Assembly: GCF_047663525.1 (NCBI RefSeq)
Contig: NC_092602.1
Coordinates: 11,963,501 to 12,027,500 of the forward strand
Direction of reading: 5' to 3'
Source: Anas platyrhynchos
Lineage: Eukaryota; Chordata; Aves; Anseriformes; Anatidae
Length of the DNA stretch: 64,000 bases
Part shown: one piece after another, positions 36,201 through 47,400 of the stretch
Layout of the letters: every line of letters starts with the position of its first letter
How positions within the stretch are numbered: position 1 is the stretch's first letter
Position numbers and translations under genes: made by a program
The notes under the pieces: model-generated
What the model saw: the letters and a program-made list of their open reading frames with translations, nothing else
Told to the model about the DNA's origin: nothing
The model's database searches: none

Positions 36201-37087
36201 TCAATAAACAGGATGCTGAAGGAAAAATACTTTTAGGCTTCTTATGTCTTTATGCATCAAACTGATTGGGCAAGGAGCAGCTTGGGTAGTGGCAGGGCTT
36301 TCGGTATGCCTGGCTGCTGGTTTTTGTCAAGTCACAAGTAAGGGCTGGGCCCTGGGAGGTGCTGGATGTGCTCTGGGTGGCAGGTTTCCCCCTGGAGAGA
36401 AGGGCTGCTGTGTGGATTCCTTTTCAGTGGTGGTGACAATGCCACCGGATGGAAATCTTCAACCAAGGAGCCTGAGGTACAGCATCAAGAAGTAGGGAGA
36501 AATCACTTTGCATGTTCCAACAGACTAACAAATTACCTATGGAAATGCACTTGAGAATATTCCTCAGTAATTGGATTTCAGCTGTTGTTTCAGTGTATAT
36601 GCCCCCAGGCTGTGAAGGTAAAAGGACTCCACTGAAATGCTTTGAAATGTTCTCTGGCACCTACAAAATGTGTTTACTATTAAAAAGTGAAACCTGCAAG
36701 TCAGAACGCTGCTAAGTGCAGCTTAAAAACAAAATTGCACCCCTGCAGCACAGCTCAGGGTGATGGAGTATCTGGTTTAGCCAGACAGCCCCAACCCAGA
36801 AACATTCCGGTGACTGGAGTGGAGAAGTCCTGCTGCTGTCTCCTGCCAGGGTAAGGTGGGCATGCCCACATTGTGCGATGGGATGGGGAGCGGGAGCCCT
36901 CTGGTTTGTGCTGGGGAGTCTGTGTGGCTGGGCTGGGTTGGGAAGTAGTGTTTGCGGGATTCATTCTAGGTGTGCTACTGCTCAGCTGCACCAGTCCTAC
37001 CCCTGGACCCAAAGTTGCTCCTTACATGTTTGAAACACTTAAAGCATCAACCTTGATTCTGAAACCACAGAAAATAGGGAAGAGTAC
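33209..37087. other. Unique noncoding sequence; long minus-strand open frame probably not a gene
   Basis: Contains an A14 run (34126-34139). The minus-strand frame 34631-35344 (237 codons) is the second longest in the window. It has no recognisable domain, one hydrophobic stretch near residues 155-175, and an overlapping open frame on the opposite strand. The composition (Ser, Pro, Gly, Arg) is that of noncoding GC-rich DNA. I do not annotate it as a gene. Confidence 0.5.
34126..34139. repeat. Poly(A) run, 14 bases
   Basis: Uninterrupted A14 on the plus strand, preceded by CTGAT. Simple homopolymer. Confidence 0.9.
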
Positions 37088-37143
37088 GTAACTCTCTCTC
37101 TTTATATATATATTTAAATATATATATATAAAGAGAGAGTTAC
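37088..37143. repeat. Near-perfect palindrome (hairpin) with CT and TA arms
   Basis: Left arm reads GTAACTCTCTCTCTTTATAT from 37088; the right arm is its reverse complement, ending in AAAGAGAGAGTTAC at 37143. The arms are about 27 bp each and differ by roughly one CT and one TA unit, with no real spacer (centre around ATTTAAAT). It can form a hairpin or cruciform. It sits at the left edge of an AT-rich block, so the AT part could arise from slippage, but the matched CT/AG ends and the GTAAC/GTTAC termini are not explained by TA slippage alone. It could be a miniature inverted-repeat element or a templated mutation. Confidence 0.85.
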
Positions 37144-37256
37144 ATATAAATATATATATGTTTATATATATATATAAAAGTTACATATGAATATATGTAT
37201 TTATATGTATATTTATGTTACATATAAATATATATTTATATATATATAAAAAATTA
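37139..37256. repeat. AT-rich block with repeated GTTACATAT motif
   Basis: AT-rich sequence in which GTTACATAT recurs at about 37139, 37180 and 37217, each followed by an (A/G)AATATAT-type stretch. Spacing is about 41 and 37 bp, so this is a degenerate higher-order repeat on top of the TA microsatellite. It overlaps the right end of the palindrome. Confidence 0.75.
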
Positions 37257-38009
37257 AAAATATTGGTCCCAGTTGTCTCATTACAGGCCATCAGTGGCTG
37301 CATGCTGTGGTCGTATGCTCACACCAGGTATTGCTCAGTTTGTTTGACTGGACACTTGTACCGAGGTGAAAAAGGATTATTGTGCCCCAAGAGGTGTATG
37401 TACAGCCAGAAACCTAATAGCAGTTTTATTATGTTGCGTGCTGAAAGGCTGCTGATGTTGATAACAGGAGGGCACCTCTGGGGAGTTTCCTGTAGGCATC
37501 TCCTCCAACTTGTTTTACACAACAGCAGAAACATCTTCTGTAGGATTATAGATTAATAATAATAATAATAAAGCTCCCCTAAAATGTGAGAAGTGGGTAG
37601 AAAAGCTTTATGTATGTCACACCTGTTGAGAAGCAGGGAAACATTAATTTTTCTCTATTAAAATGGGACTTGGGCTTCTTCCTGAGCTGAAGCGTACCTG
37701 CCTGTGATCAACCATAAGTGGAAGTGACTGAGAATCACTGGCTTTCCCCCCACATTTCCCTTTTGGCTGGAGATACTAGCCAGCTGTTGAAGCCTGCGTG
37801 GCTCGATCTGGGTGTTTTGGCTCTCCTTGCCCTTTGCAAGGAGCCGAAAGCCAAGAAGGGCCAGGGAACTGCCCTGGTTTGCTTCGAGTCAGCTATGCAG
37901 AAGGAAATAAATCTGCTCCACCGACTGAGGCAACTAGTTCTGTGGGTTTATAAATGCTCCAATTGAGTGTTTTGACACGGCAGTCAGATATAGTTAATCT
38001 TTCCCTTGA
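37257..38009. other. Unique noncoding sequence with a short (AAT)n tract
   Basis: Includes an (AAT)n tract at about 37554-37571. No coding potential beyond a 113-codon frame at 37215-37556, which overlaps the AT block and the AAT tract and is not credible. Confidence 0.6.
37554..37571. repeat. (AAT)n trinucleotide microsatellite
   Basis: About six ATA/AAT units. Short simple repeat. Confidence 0.85.
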
Positions 38010-38100
38010 CCTCCCGATACCGGCGCGCAGGCTGAAACCGCTAGTTAAGCACGTCCGTCTCCTGTTGTACCATTCGCGCTCCAGCGCACCGCCTAATCAA
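38010..38100. promoter_or_regulatory. Compact CpG cluster in AT-rich surroundings
   Basis: About eleven CpGs in roughly 90 bp (CCGATACCGGCGCGC at the left, TTCGCGCTCCAGCGCACCGC at the right). The flanks are AT-rich and CpG-poor. Retention of so many CpGs in such a small window suggests either lack of germline methylation or selection, as in a small regulatory element. It is below the length for a CpG island, and no transcription-start evidence is present. Confidence 0.35.
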
Positions 38101-40489
38101 GTGTAATATATCTCTGGGTAAAACACACACAGTGCTTTTCACAGCTATTTAAACAAAAAACAGACTTCTGTGCATTAGTTGCATACACGAGCCACGCAGG
38201 ATCTCTGTGCCAGCGGTTCAGAAAGGAGTTTGGATGGGCTGGGTGTGAGAAAGGCGTGGGAACGCCTGCCTATGCCTGCCCAGATGTGAAAATCCCCCCT
38301 CAATGTCATCCCAAGGGATGTGTGTGCTGGTGGGTGCAGGGTTTGGTACCTCTAGTCCTGTGCTGGGGTGTGGGGCAGGTGGGGTTGGCTCTGGGTGAGG
38401 CCAGGAGGGCTTTGTGCAGGGGCTGCTCAGACCGCCTTGGCTCCTGTCCGGGGGCAACAAGCCTTTCCCACAGGACAGGGTAGCTCAGGAGGCAGTCATA
38501 TTGGGGCAGGGTAATAAACTGGAAGGATTAGAGACGTAATATTTGTTTGAATTGCTGGGGTTTTCTGACAGCACGGCTGGATGTGTAAAATATGCTGTCC
38601 GCAGAGATCTGGGGAGGGCTCTGATATTTCCATGAGATCTCTCTCCGCAAACCTAGTGAGGTCTATTTACTTTTGTTACTTTTCTTCCAGGCAAAGCTGG
38701 GATGAGTCTGGGTATATTTTGACAAGGGATATATTAAGGGTTGTTCTATTTTTAAAAGCATATAACCAGGCCATGTCAGAGGGTGCCTGTTAACAGCGAC
38801 TGCCGAGGTGAGGCACACGATCCATGGCAGCATGGAGCTGAGGAGCTGCTGAGCTGCGGGAAGGTGATGGGCAGGATGCTGAAGGCATTTTGTCTTGGTC
38901 TGGTGTGGGTGGCTTGGACATAGCACATGATTTTGGAAGGTGAGACCTCACTAGTAGTCCATGAGCCTTCACAAGACAACACAGGGAGGCATGTAAGACA
39001 ACCAGGAAAGAGATAAATCATGCAGGAGAACGAACAAAGAACTAGGAGGAGAAAAAATAGTATTAATTCAAATACTGGAAAGATTTGCAAATGACATGAT
39101 CATGCCAACAGTGCACAAGATAGTCTGTGACTTCTAAAAGAAGATGCTGAAGTGATTTTTTTTTAAATGTTGAGGAGCAGAGAGGATGATCTCCTGATAC
39201 CCCAGCAAGCTTTATTTTTGTCCTATGATATTTTGCTACTTTTCCCCTGAAGGATTCCAGACGCTTTCCCCTGTATTTTTCTAGCCTCCTGTTTGATCTC
39301 CCTAGGACATCAGTGGGGGTTCATTGATGTGTCTCTGCTGAAATTTGACAAAGCTTCTGTTTTGGAACTCTTTTATAGAGCAGCTCATCCTGTTAAATAT
39401 TGAGAAACCACTCTGCACAGGATAAGATACATCCTCACCCACAAAAGTCTCGAGCGCTTAAGTATGATGTCTCCCCCAGGCAGTACAACGCATAAGTCCC
39501 ATACAAAGGTCTGTGAGAAATAAGACACTTAAATCCCTTTTGAAGCCTTGCCCTCACAAGCCCATCTGCAGCGCCTGTTCGTGACCTGTGCACCTCCAAC
39601 CTGTCCTGGCCAAGCAGAGCTGAGCTCTCCCTCGAGAGGCAGAGGTGAGGCTCGCTGTGCTCCCATTCACGGAGCTCTTTGAAGGTGAGCATTTGCGTGT
39701 ACCTGCAGCAGCAGCAGCCTATCTTGTGTGCCCCTATTAGCATTCAGGGCATGCTCGACTAGCAGCTCTGTGGCGGTGTGTTAACCGTGCTGATAAATCT
39801 TGTGTAAAAACAACACTTCACCGCGCCGTTAGAGCTCCTTCCACCTGGGAACATCAAAGCACGACACAAAAGTGGCTTGATCCTCGCAGCAGCCGGGCTG
39901 CTTTCATGCCTGGTGCAGGTGGGGCTGCTTTGCTCCCCAGGATTTAGCTCCTGGGGTGCCTTGGCAAGGCGCAGTCTGCACCACGGTGATGCCCTGGCCC
40001 TTTATCAATATGTCTATCAATAGGGGATAATCGCTTTGTGCTTGGGCTCCCTCCTGCCTCCAGGGTAGCTGCTGGGGCTGTGTGGTGCCCAGGGAAGGGA
40101 GGGCTGGGTGCTGATTCCAGCAAGCAAAGCTGGACGTTAGCAGCTGGAGAAAAAGATACAATAGTGCATTTAAGCCTGTCTCCCATGCTATGAAAGGTAA
40201 TTGGATGCCATTACAAAATCAAATAGCTGTGTATACAAAAGCAGTCGTGCCCGTGCTGGAGCCGGGTGCAGGCATTGTGCTGAATGCTACAGGATTGCAC
40301 CGTGTGTGTGCCCTTAAAGGCTGCAGTCCCTCTTAAATGTATTTACCTCCCTTAGACTTTGAATCCAAAGTATCCTCAAAGTGGCAGGTACCTGTTATTA
40401 AACCTCTTTTCTCGTGTCTTGCAATAAGTAACTTCTGTTAGAGGGTAGCGGATGCTGATGGAAAACTTCTGTCAAGGAAAGAAGTCACC
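38101..40489. other. Unique noncoding sequence, no gene recognised
   Basis: No repeats recognised. A G-rich segment at 38360-38402 has four G runs, but one loop is eight bases. Minus-strand frames at 38663-39090 overlap in different phases and are not convincing. Confidence 0.6.
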
Positions 40490-40585
40490 AAATCACCAAA
40501 TAATTTAGGTTGTAAGGGACCTCTGAAGGTCATGGAGTCCAACCTCCTGCTCAAAGCAGGGCTGACCTCCAAGCCAGAGCAGATT
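40490..40585 (-). mobile_element. CR1 LINE fragment (3' untranslated tail), degraded
   Basis: Reading the plus strand, TTTAGGTTGTAAGGGACCTC (40504-40523), GTCATGGAGTCCAACCTCCT (about 40529-40548) and GCTCAAAGCAGGGCTGAC (40550-40567) follow the order of the reverse complement of the sauropsid CR1 3' tail. The element therefore lies on the minus strand. Only about 95 bp remains. The 5' part, including any reverse transcriptase, is missing, as is usual for CR1, and the terminal 8-bp repeats of the ATTCTATG type are decayed beyond recognition. This is the only clear CR1 copy in the window and the main reason for assigning the sequence to a bird or other sauropsid. Confidence 0.85.
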
Positions 40586-42660
40586 GTGATTTAAATGTGA
40601 CGACACTCACTTATATAGCGATAACCGCATATAATGCTTGAGTGTGTTGGTGCGTTATTTGGTCGGGCTCTTCTGAGTAAAGGGATGGCTGGAGAAAATG
40701 GACTGGGATTTCTGAATTAGTATCTGGATAATGACCTGGGGATATGTTATCCTGGCCCCCTTGCACCTCTCTGCTCAGTGAGGTGCCGGCTGAGCAGGGC
40801 CTGGGGTCTCATTCTGGGTGCAGAAGGGCTGTGGGGTCTGGTGGCAGCTCCGGCGCTGTCACTTGCGTGTCACTTGACAATTAGAGCGAACACAAGCGGT
40901 GCTGCAAGGAACACAATAATTAGGTTTGACAATAGCAGTGAGAAACAACTTGAGTAATCTGTTTGGGGAGGGAAAATATTATTTCCATTGTTTGCTTCTT
41001 GGCTTTCACTTTAAAATTAGGCATGGGTTTCCAGCTCTCGTGTGGGAGTAGACATGCTTCTTGTATCTAATAATGGCTTTAATAAGGGAGTATTTTAGGT
41101 GCTGCTGCTGCAGAACTTGTCACTCGGTATGAACTGGGGAAAAGTTGCTGCATTTCTTTAATAATTGGAGAATCTTCTGCAAAGTTTTACCCCAGTCTGG
41201 GAGTTTGGGTGGATCTGGGTAGAGAGGGTGCCTGAGCAAGTTCATCAGAAGGGGCTGGCTGCTCTTCCTGCTGAGACGAGGCGTTAGGGTGCTGCCAGTG
41301 CGTCCAGCTGAGGGGCTTGCCTTGCTCTTGCTGCATTTTGGGAGGGTGGAAGGGGCCATGCCAGGAGGATGTGTTAGCCCAATGCAGCCCTGTGAGGGAG
41401 TGCAGCCAGCAACAGAGTCAGATGGGAGCAGGGACAACCCGACAACTGCCCCAGAGCCTCTGCTTCAGTCCCTAAATAAGGTGGACTAAAGCAATGCCCC
41501 AGTTCCAGCAGGAAGTGCATTGTCCTGGCTTTTCAAGCTCACTCTGATAAGGTCCATCCAAAGTGTGCCATGGTACCAGAGGAAAATAAATTTCCTGTAA
41601 GAGCTTTTAGGTGCTCATTATAAGCGGCTGGAGTGAAATGGGCACTCACAGGGCTCTCAGGAAATGTTTTCTCCCTGCCCATTGCTCAGAGCTCTGCAAT
41701 GGAGCTCAGCGCCGGTTTTGAGATCGCTCCTTCACCTCCTGGCTCGGGCAGGACTGGCCACAGCTGAGACTGATGCAGCAGCTCCTGGTTCCTGCAGAAA
41801 GCTGTGGGGTTGCCATTGTTCTTCAATGCCAGTGGCTATTCCGGGACCATTTTGCATTCAGTGGCCACGAAAATGCATTGCCAACTTCTGATGCTTCTGG
41901 CAAGTGGGGCATATCTGCCTCTGCTCTGTCATCACCCATGGCTCCCTAGGTCTGCTGTTTTGAGCATTACCTCTCATACAGCCATAAAACCCCAAAGAGC
42001 ACCAGGATAAAATACACTTAGAACCTAAAAAACCCTCATAATTTACTCCTTTTATCAAGGGCCACACTATAATGCACAAGCTTTGTTGCATTGAGCTTCA
42101 CTGTATAAATCTACTGGTATGTCTTACAGCTCGTTTCCTTTAACACTGAATATTAGCATTTATTATTTATATAACGCAAACAGTATGCTTAGTCTAGTCT
42201 AATCGTCTTAGTTACTGATGATATAAAACCATGATAATGATTTTCGTGGCTTCGTAAAGCCAGAAAATGGGATGTTCCACTTCTCAGCAGCTGACCCATG
42301 TGAGCTCGTGCATCCCGTATCCCGCAGTTGAACCCCTCGGGTGGCCCCGGGAGCAGCACTTCTGCTGCGACCTGGTTAATCCAAGAGCAGTGATCATCTT
42401 CTCTGTGTAATCCAGCCTCTACTTGCGGAATACTGTAATGCTGACTGTATTTTGGCAGTACTTGTGAAGGGTGGGAGACTGGGTTGATGGTCTTCTGGAT
42501 AACTGCACATGGGTCACCATGGCTGTATGAATAGACATCGATGTCGCTGTTGGAGCACTTACGTGCATTGCTTGGGCATGAAGGATTAACAAATGATGGA
42601 TTAGGCAAATTAATCTATGTTATGTCAGGACATTACACAAGGTTCAATTTAGGTTGATAG

Positions 42661-42685
42661 ATTTATTATTTATTATTTATTATTT
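42661..42685. repeat. Heptanucleotide repeat (ATTTATT)n
   Basis: About three and a half perfect ATTTATT units. It resembles clustered AU-rich elements, which in RNA would act on stability, but there is no evidence of a transcript 3' end here. Confidence 0.85.
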
Positions 42686-43560
42686 GCTGTTTTGTGTCAG
42701 TAAGTGGCTCTTCCTAATGTTGTGATGTATTGTAGCAGCCCATGGTTGAGCTGCTCTATGTAAGGGTCATCGTTTCTGTAATTAACCCCATTTTTCATGG
42801 TCTTTTAATACCAATACATTAATTTGTGTTGTTCTGGAATGTGACAAAGCAATGCATTTCCTTAGGTTAGGTTTTCTTAAGCTAAAGAGCTCCAGAAGGT
42901 AAGACAATGACCACAGGCTTTCAGGGTACAAACATAGATGGTTTTCCAGCAGGCTGCCTATAGCTGAGTTTCTCTGACCCAAGAATGTTTTCAGGTAACA
43001 ACAGAAAACCTAGAGGTGCCTGCAGTGTCAGATTTAAAAAGAGACACAAAGCATGGGACTTTGCAGTGATACGGTGACATAAAGCCTTCGGTGAGAGGTG
43101 GGCAGCTGCATCGCAGGCGCTACTGGATTTTCTTTGTATGCTCCATGTCGTACCATTGCAAACAGATCTTTGCGGCAGAGAAAATCCAGGTCTTGTAGAT
43201 TGCAGGGATGGCCCTGAGGATACCCAACAGCGAATCTTCGGAGTGTTTTTTACAGTGTGTAATCCCATTTCCCATCCTTTGATCTATCTGACTTGATTAC
43301 CCCATCACTCTAGCTGAGCGGGGTTTTGGGTATATTCATGGGGACTGGGGTTTCTCCATGGGGCCACCTCCTTGCATGCTGCCCACAGCTTTGCAGACTG
43401 CAGCTCCCATCTGGTAGCTTTGCACAAGTTGGTTTTTGGGTGTAAGATCACCGAGCTGTCCAAGCTGGGAGCTACCCCATTGCACAGCTGCTGTTGGCCC
43501 TACTCCCAAATAATGCAAATAAGCAAGAAAACTCTTTCTTTCCCCATCTTGGTGCAGGCA

Positions 43561-43592
43561 TTGCAGCCAGCTTTTTCTGCAGCCAGCTTTTT
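43561..43592. repeat. Tandem duplication, period 16 bp, two copies
   Basis: TTGCAGCCAGCTTTTT (43561-43576) is followed at once by CTGCAGCCAGCTTTTT (43577-43592); only the first base differs. CTGGCTG just after it is the reverse complement of the CAGCCAG core, so a small hairpin is also possible. Confidence 0.85.
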
Positions 43593-44160
43593 TCTGGCTG
43601 TGTTGCTGCTCACTGCCTGTGAGGACAGGGGTGGCAGGGTCCTGGCTGGTCCCGTGCAGGCAGCTGCAGGTTTCACTCCCAATTTCCCCATTTTTATGGC
43701 TTAAATCAGAGCCCTAAGGCTGGCAGAGCGCCCTACTTAATGACACCACGGGATAATCATTTACAGCAGAATGCAAAGGAAAAGAAGCATGTTTTTAATC
43801 TTTACAAATGTATCTAGATAAGGCAGGAGACAGGCTTATCTTTTGCATTACAAGAAAGGGTGAAAAAAGCCTACACCAAGGAACACTGCCGTATCGTCCT
43901 TGGCCTTTTCTGCAGCCGTTGTCTTTCTCTCTGCATCTCACACTGCTGAATTAATGTGATATGAACTCTGAATGCTTAAGTGATCTATTCATTTTAATTA
44001 GCTTCCTAATAGCTTCTGGACAGCGATCGAACGCAGTGCTGGGGACGGGGCTGTTTACTTCCCAAAGTGGAGGGCAGCGGTGAGATGCCTGCTGGCTGAA
44101 TTCCCCAGCTCAGTGCATGGCACTGGTCTCGGAGTGGGGTGGTCCATGAGGGAGGCTGCT

Positions 44161-44490
44161 GGGGCTCCTCACTGCTGCTCAGCCACATCGTGCCGTGGCC
44201 TCTGGGCCTCCATCAGGAGGTGTTTGGACCGCAGGCTCAGCAGCAGAGGCTGGGACGCGGGGGTGAGGGAAGCAGCGCGGCTCCTTGCTCCTCGCTGCAC
44301 CTGTGTGAGGCCGTGAACAGAGAGAAGTCGAGGAGCTCTCGAGCAGCCGGGGCCGGGGGCAGAGGAATTCGCACCGCTTCCCGAAGCTGTGAAAGATGTG
44401 GGAGATGAATCACTTCTGCGGCAACCTTCGCGGCTGCCAGACTCCCCGAGATGTTCAGCTCCGCTGTGCGCAGTGCGTACTTGAGGAAAA
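44161..44490. promoter_or_regulatory. CpG-island-like stretch
   Basis: About 23 CpG dinucleotides in 330 bp of roughly 60 percent GC, counted by eye, giving observed/expected near 0.75. That meets the classic length, GC and ratio criteria. Clusters lie around 44230-44280, 44340-44395 and 44418-44480. Vertebrate CpG islands commonly mark promoters, so this is a candidate start site for an unannotated transcript in either direction. No TATA box or recognisable first coding exon supports it. The open frames across it (44080-44408 plus, 44237-44539 minus) overlap and look like shadows. Confidence 0.5.
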
Positions 44491-47400
44491 GAGAAGGGAT
44501 GTTCTCTGAGTCAGGGGAGAGTCTGACGCACAGAGACATTTTCAGGGGAATAATTTACATATGCATTCCCTTTCTAAAAATACCAGTCACAGTATTGCCT
44601 CTATTTTTGAGTACAAGGCTCTCGAGGCTGGTAGGTGGAAAGAAGTGTGAATCTTCACTCGCACGGATCCAAATACCAAAGGTCCGGCGGGGCTGCAGCG
44701 TGGGACACCTCGTGCTCTGCTCAGGGGCAGAGCTGGGAGATGGCTAAGATCCAGGTCAGGGGGAAAAGGAGCCCCACAGTGCCCCAAGATGTCACCAGTA
44801 CACGGTCTCATGAGTGTGGCCTGTTGGGCAGGGGTGGAAGTCAGCCTTTGCCTGTTCCCCTCTGGAGAAGGCAGCGAGCCCCGATGGGAGGGACAGAGAA
44901 ACACGAAGATGTGCTTTGTTTCCTAGTGTGACAGCTCAGGAAACTGGTGAGAAATGATGCCTGATGCACCACAGAGATTTCCCTGGAGGTCACTGAGTAC
45001 ATGTGGTGGGCTGAGGGGCCTTCCCTATCACAGATGCCCACGCATCAGTCTGTCCCTGCAGCTGCTAATGCTGGAGCCCTGCAGCCCCATCTGTGCCCGG
45101 GTCAGAGCATGCCCCATCTTTTCTTCATCTGAAGTGGTCTTTTCTTGTGCCCTTTTTGTCATAAGTGTGTCTGGGCACCCCAAGCACAGTGTGGACCCAG
45201 TCTGAAGGGCCAGGGCTGTCCCTGGTGTCCATCCCTAGTGTCCTTCCTGGGGGAGGGCTGGGGCTGCAGGATAACATCACCTCCTCCCGGGATGCTTAAG
45301 GCAGAACCTCTGTCTTCATAATAAATTAAGTAGCTCAGTGGAAACACACATTTATCTTGAACTTCTGTCATGTGACATCCTATAGAAACAAAGCAGTCGT
45401 GCTTTGATGTAACTCCAGCAGTTTTCTGCTGGGAAACCATCCCTGAGAGACCTTCCCAGGTCTCCCACGTGGGATTTACCTTAACCTCTGGGGGAGAAAA
45501 AAAGGTACAAGCTCACCATTAATGAATGTAAGCTGGAAATAAAACAGGTATTGCTACGACCAGAGGGGTGGGTTATGAAGCAGCTGCGTGATAACATTGT
45601 GGCTGAGCATGTGTGGAGCCTGTGGGGTTTTATGATGGAGGCTGATAAATTTATGGGGGGGATTATACCTGCTGTTGGCAGGGACTGGGCTCTGCAGACC
45701 CACAGGTCCCTTCCCTCTCTGCATCCCAGCAGGATTTAGCAGACCCGTGCTGGTACACAAAGTCTTTGCAGTGAAGGTGTGACAAAGAGCAGTTTTTGCT
45801 CAGGGTTGCAGTGGCTGGTCTGAAATTGGGCAGATGTTGTAGGAGCCTGAGTAATGCAGAGAGAGCAGAAGATGCAGGGCCTTGCTGACAACAGGGGAAA
45901 TGGCTGAAACACAGGAAAAAGCTTTTTTCTCTTTCTCTGTTGCTTTTGTTAGTATACTCAGGAAGTCCCATTAACACCCACTCACTCCAGGAACATGCGT
46001 TTTGTACCTTAATGTGTCTTCTATGAAAAGATGTTACTGAGGAAACAGTCTGGTGCTTCCTTGAAATGGTGTGGCAGAAAAACACCGCCCTGAACACGCA
46101 AACAAGCTCGCAGAGCAGGGCTGAGATTGATCGGTAGCACTCTTCTCCCCCACTGCATCTGCTTGGAAGCGTCTTGGGAAGCAGTGAAAAATGCCAGCCC
46201 CCTGCTGTCCCAGGCAGTATTTTGGAACCAGCTGTGTTATGCTCAGGTGCTGACCATGAGCAGGATGATCCCAACCAAGCCACAGTCCTTTGGAGGAACG
46301 AGTATGGCTGGGGAGTGTTCTGCAGCCTGTGGATGAGGACAGGAGGGAGGATATCAGTAAGCGCTGACCAAGCCAGCTGCAGAGAGGACGAGGGGTAATA
46401 GATGGCACCCTGAATGTAATAAAAATGGTAGGCAACCTGCCTACTCATTCATATCCAGTATTTTTCTAAGTGTTGCTGTTTTTCTGCATCCTGTTAAGCT
46501 TTTTGATTTGTTTCCATCTGTTCAGTATAGATCACTTCTGCAGTTTACTTAAAACACAAATACCCTTTATGAATCTCTACAGATGGTTTTCAAAGACTTA
46601 TAGAAAGACAACGATAAGATCAAGAAAATCTTGAGTGTTCGCCTCGGGGGAAAAAAATGGGACAGTCGCTTTGCCTTGCAGCTGCAAGCCACGTCAAATC
46701 AGACACTTTGATATGTTTCATTTTCCGTCTGAAGTCTACATCTGAAAGGCAGCCTGGCTTATTTCAGTCAATGTGCAATTTTTGTTAGTTGGGGCTCTTT
46801 CTCAGCTTCTAAAAAAGATGCTCATTTGCATCCCAGAACAAAGACAGCACTTTCCCCCCCTTAATTCGGCGTGCCTTCGCCAAGAACTAATCATGCTGCA
46901 GAGTGTGGGGTGCATGTGTGGTGTTTGAGCTGTTCCCCTCTGGCCCAGCACTTATGGGGTCTGTCCCCTCCGTGGTCGATGTGTGCTGAGCTGTCCCTGC
47001 CTCCGGGCCGTGCCCTGTTTGTGTATTTAATCCCACAGTCACTTCCCAGAGACTCCTATTGAAGCAGGGTAACTGCTGCATTGCTGCTGCTCTTCATCTG
47101 CTCCAGGCTCCTTGGAGGTGAAGTGGGGCTCACACTTCTGGTCTTGTGTTTTTGGCCTTGTTGGGCATGTCCCAAAGCCACTTGACATCAAAGGGAGTCT
47201 TCCCCGGGGCTGTAAGGGACACAGACATCAGCTTCTGAAGATTTCCTTCAGACAGAATCAAAATATTTGCAGAAACTCGAGTGTTTGCACTGCAGATAGG
47301 GAACGGGCGAAAAAGGGAGCGCATCCACCTTAAAAGTACAGCATGTACCTTATTACTAAGAGCTGATTGAAAAAAACCTGTAGGAGTCATGCACGTTAGC

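Larger units (their letters stand above)
40586..44160. other. Unique noncoding sequence with small repeats
   Basis: Contains a heptamer repeat (42661-42685) and a 16-bp tandem duplication (43561-43592). Open frames up to 139 codons (42189-42608 minus) match no family I know. AT-rich between 42.0 and 42.9 kb. Confidence 0.55.

Noticed and set aside
45663..46448. 261-codon minus-strand open frame as a gene
   Set aside because: Low-complexity Ser/Cys/His-rich product, no domain; other frames overlap it. Kept only as a finding to check.
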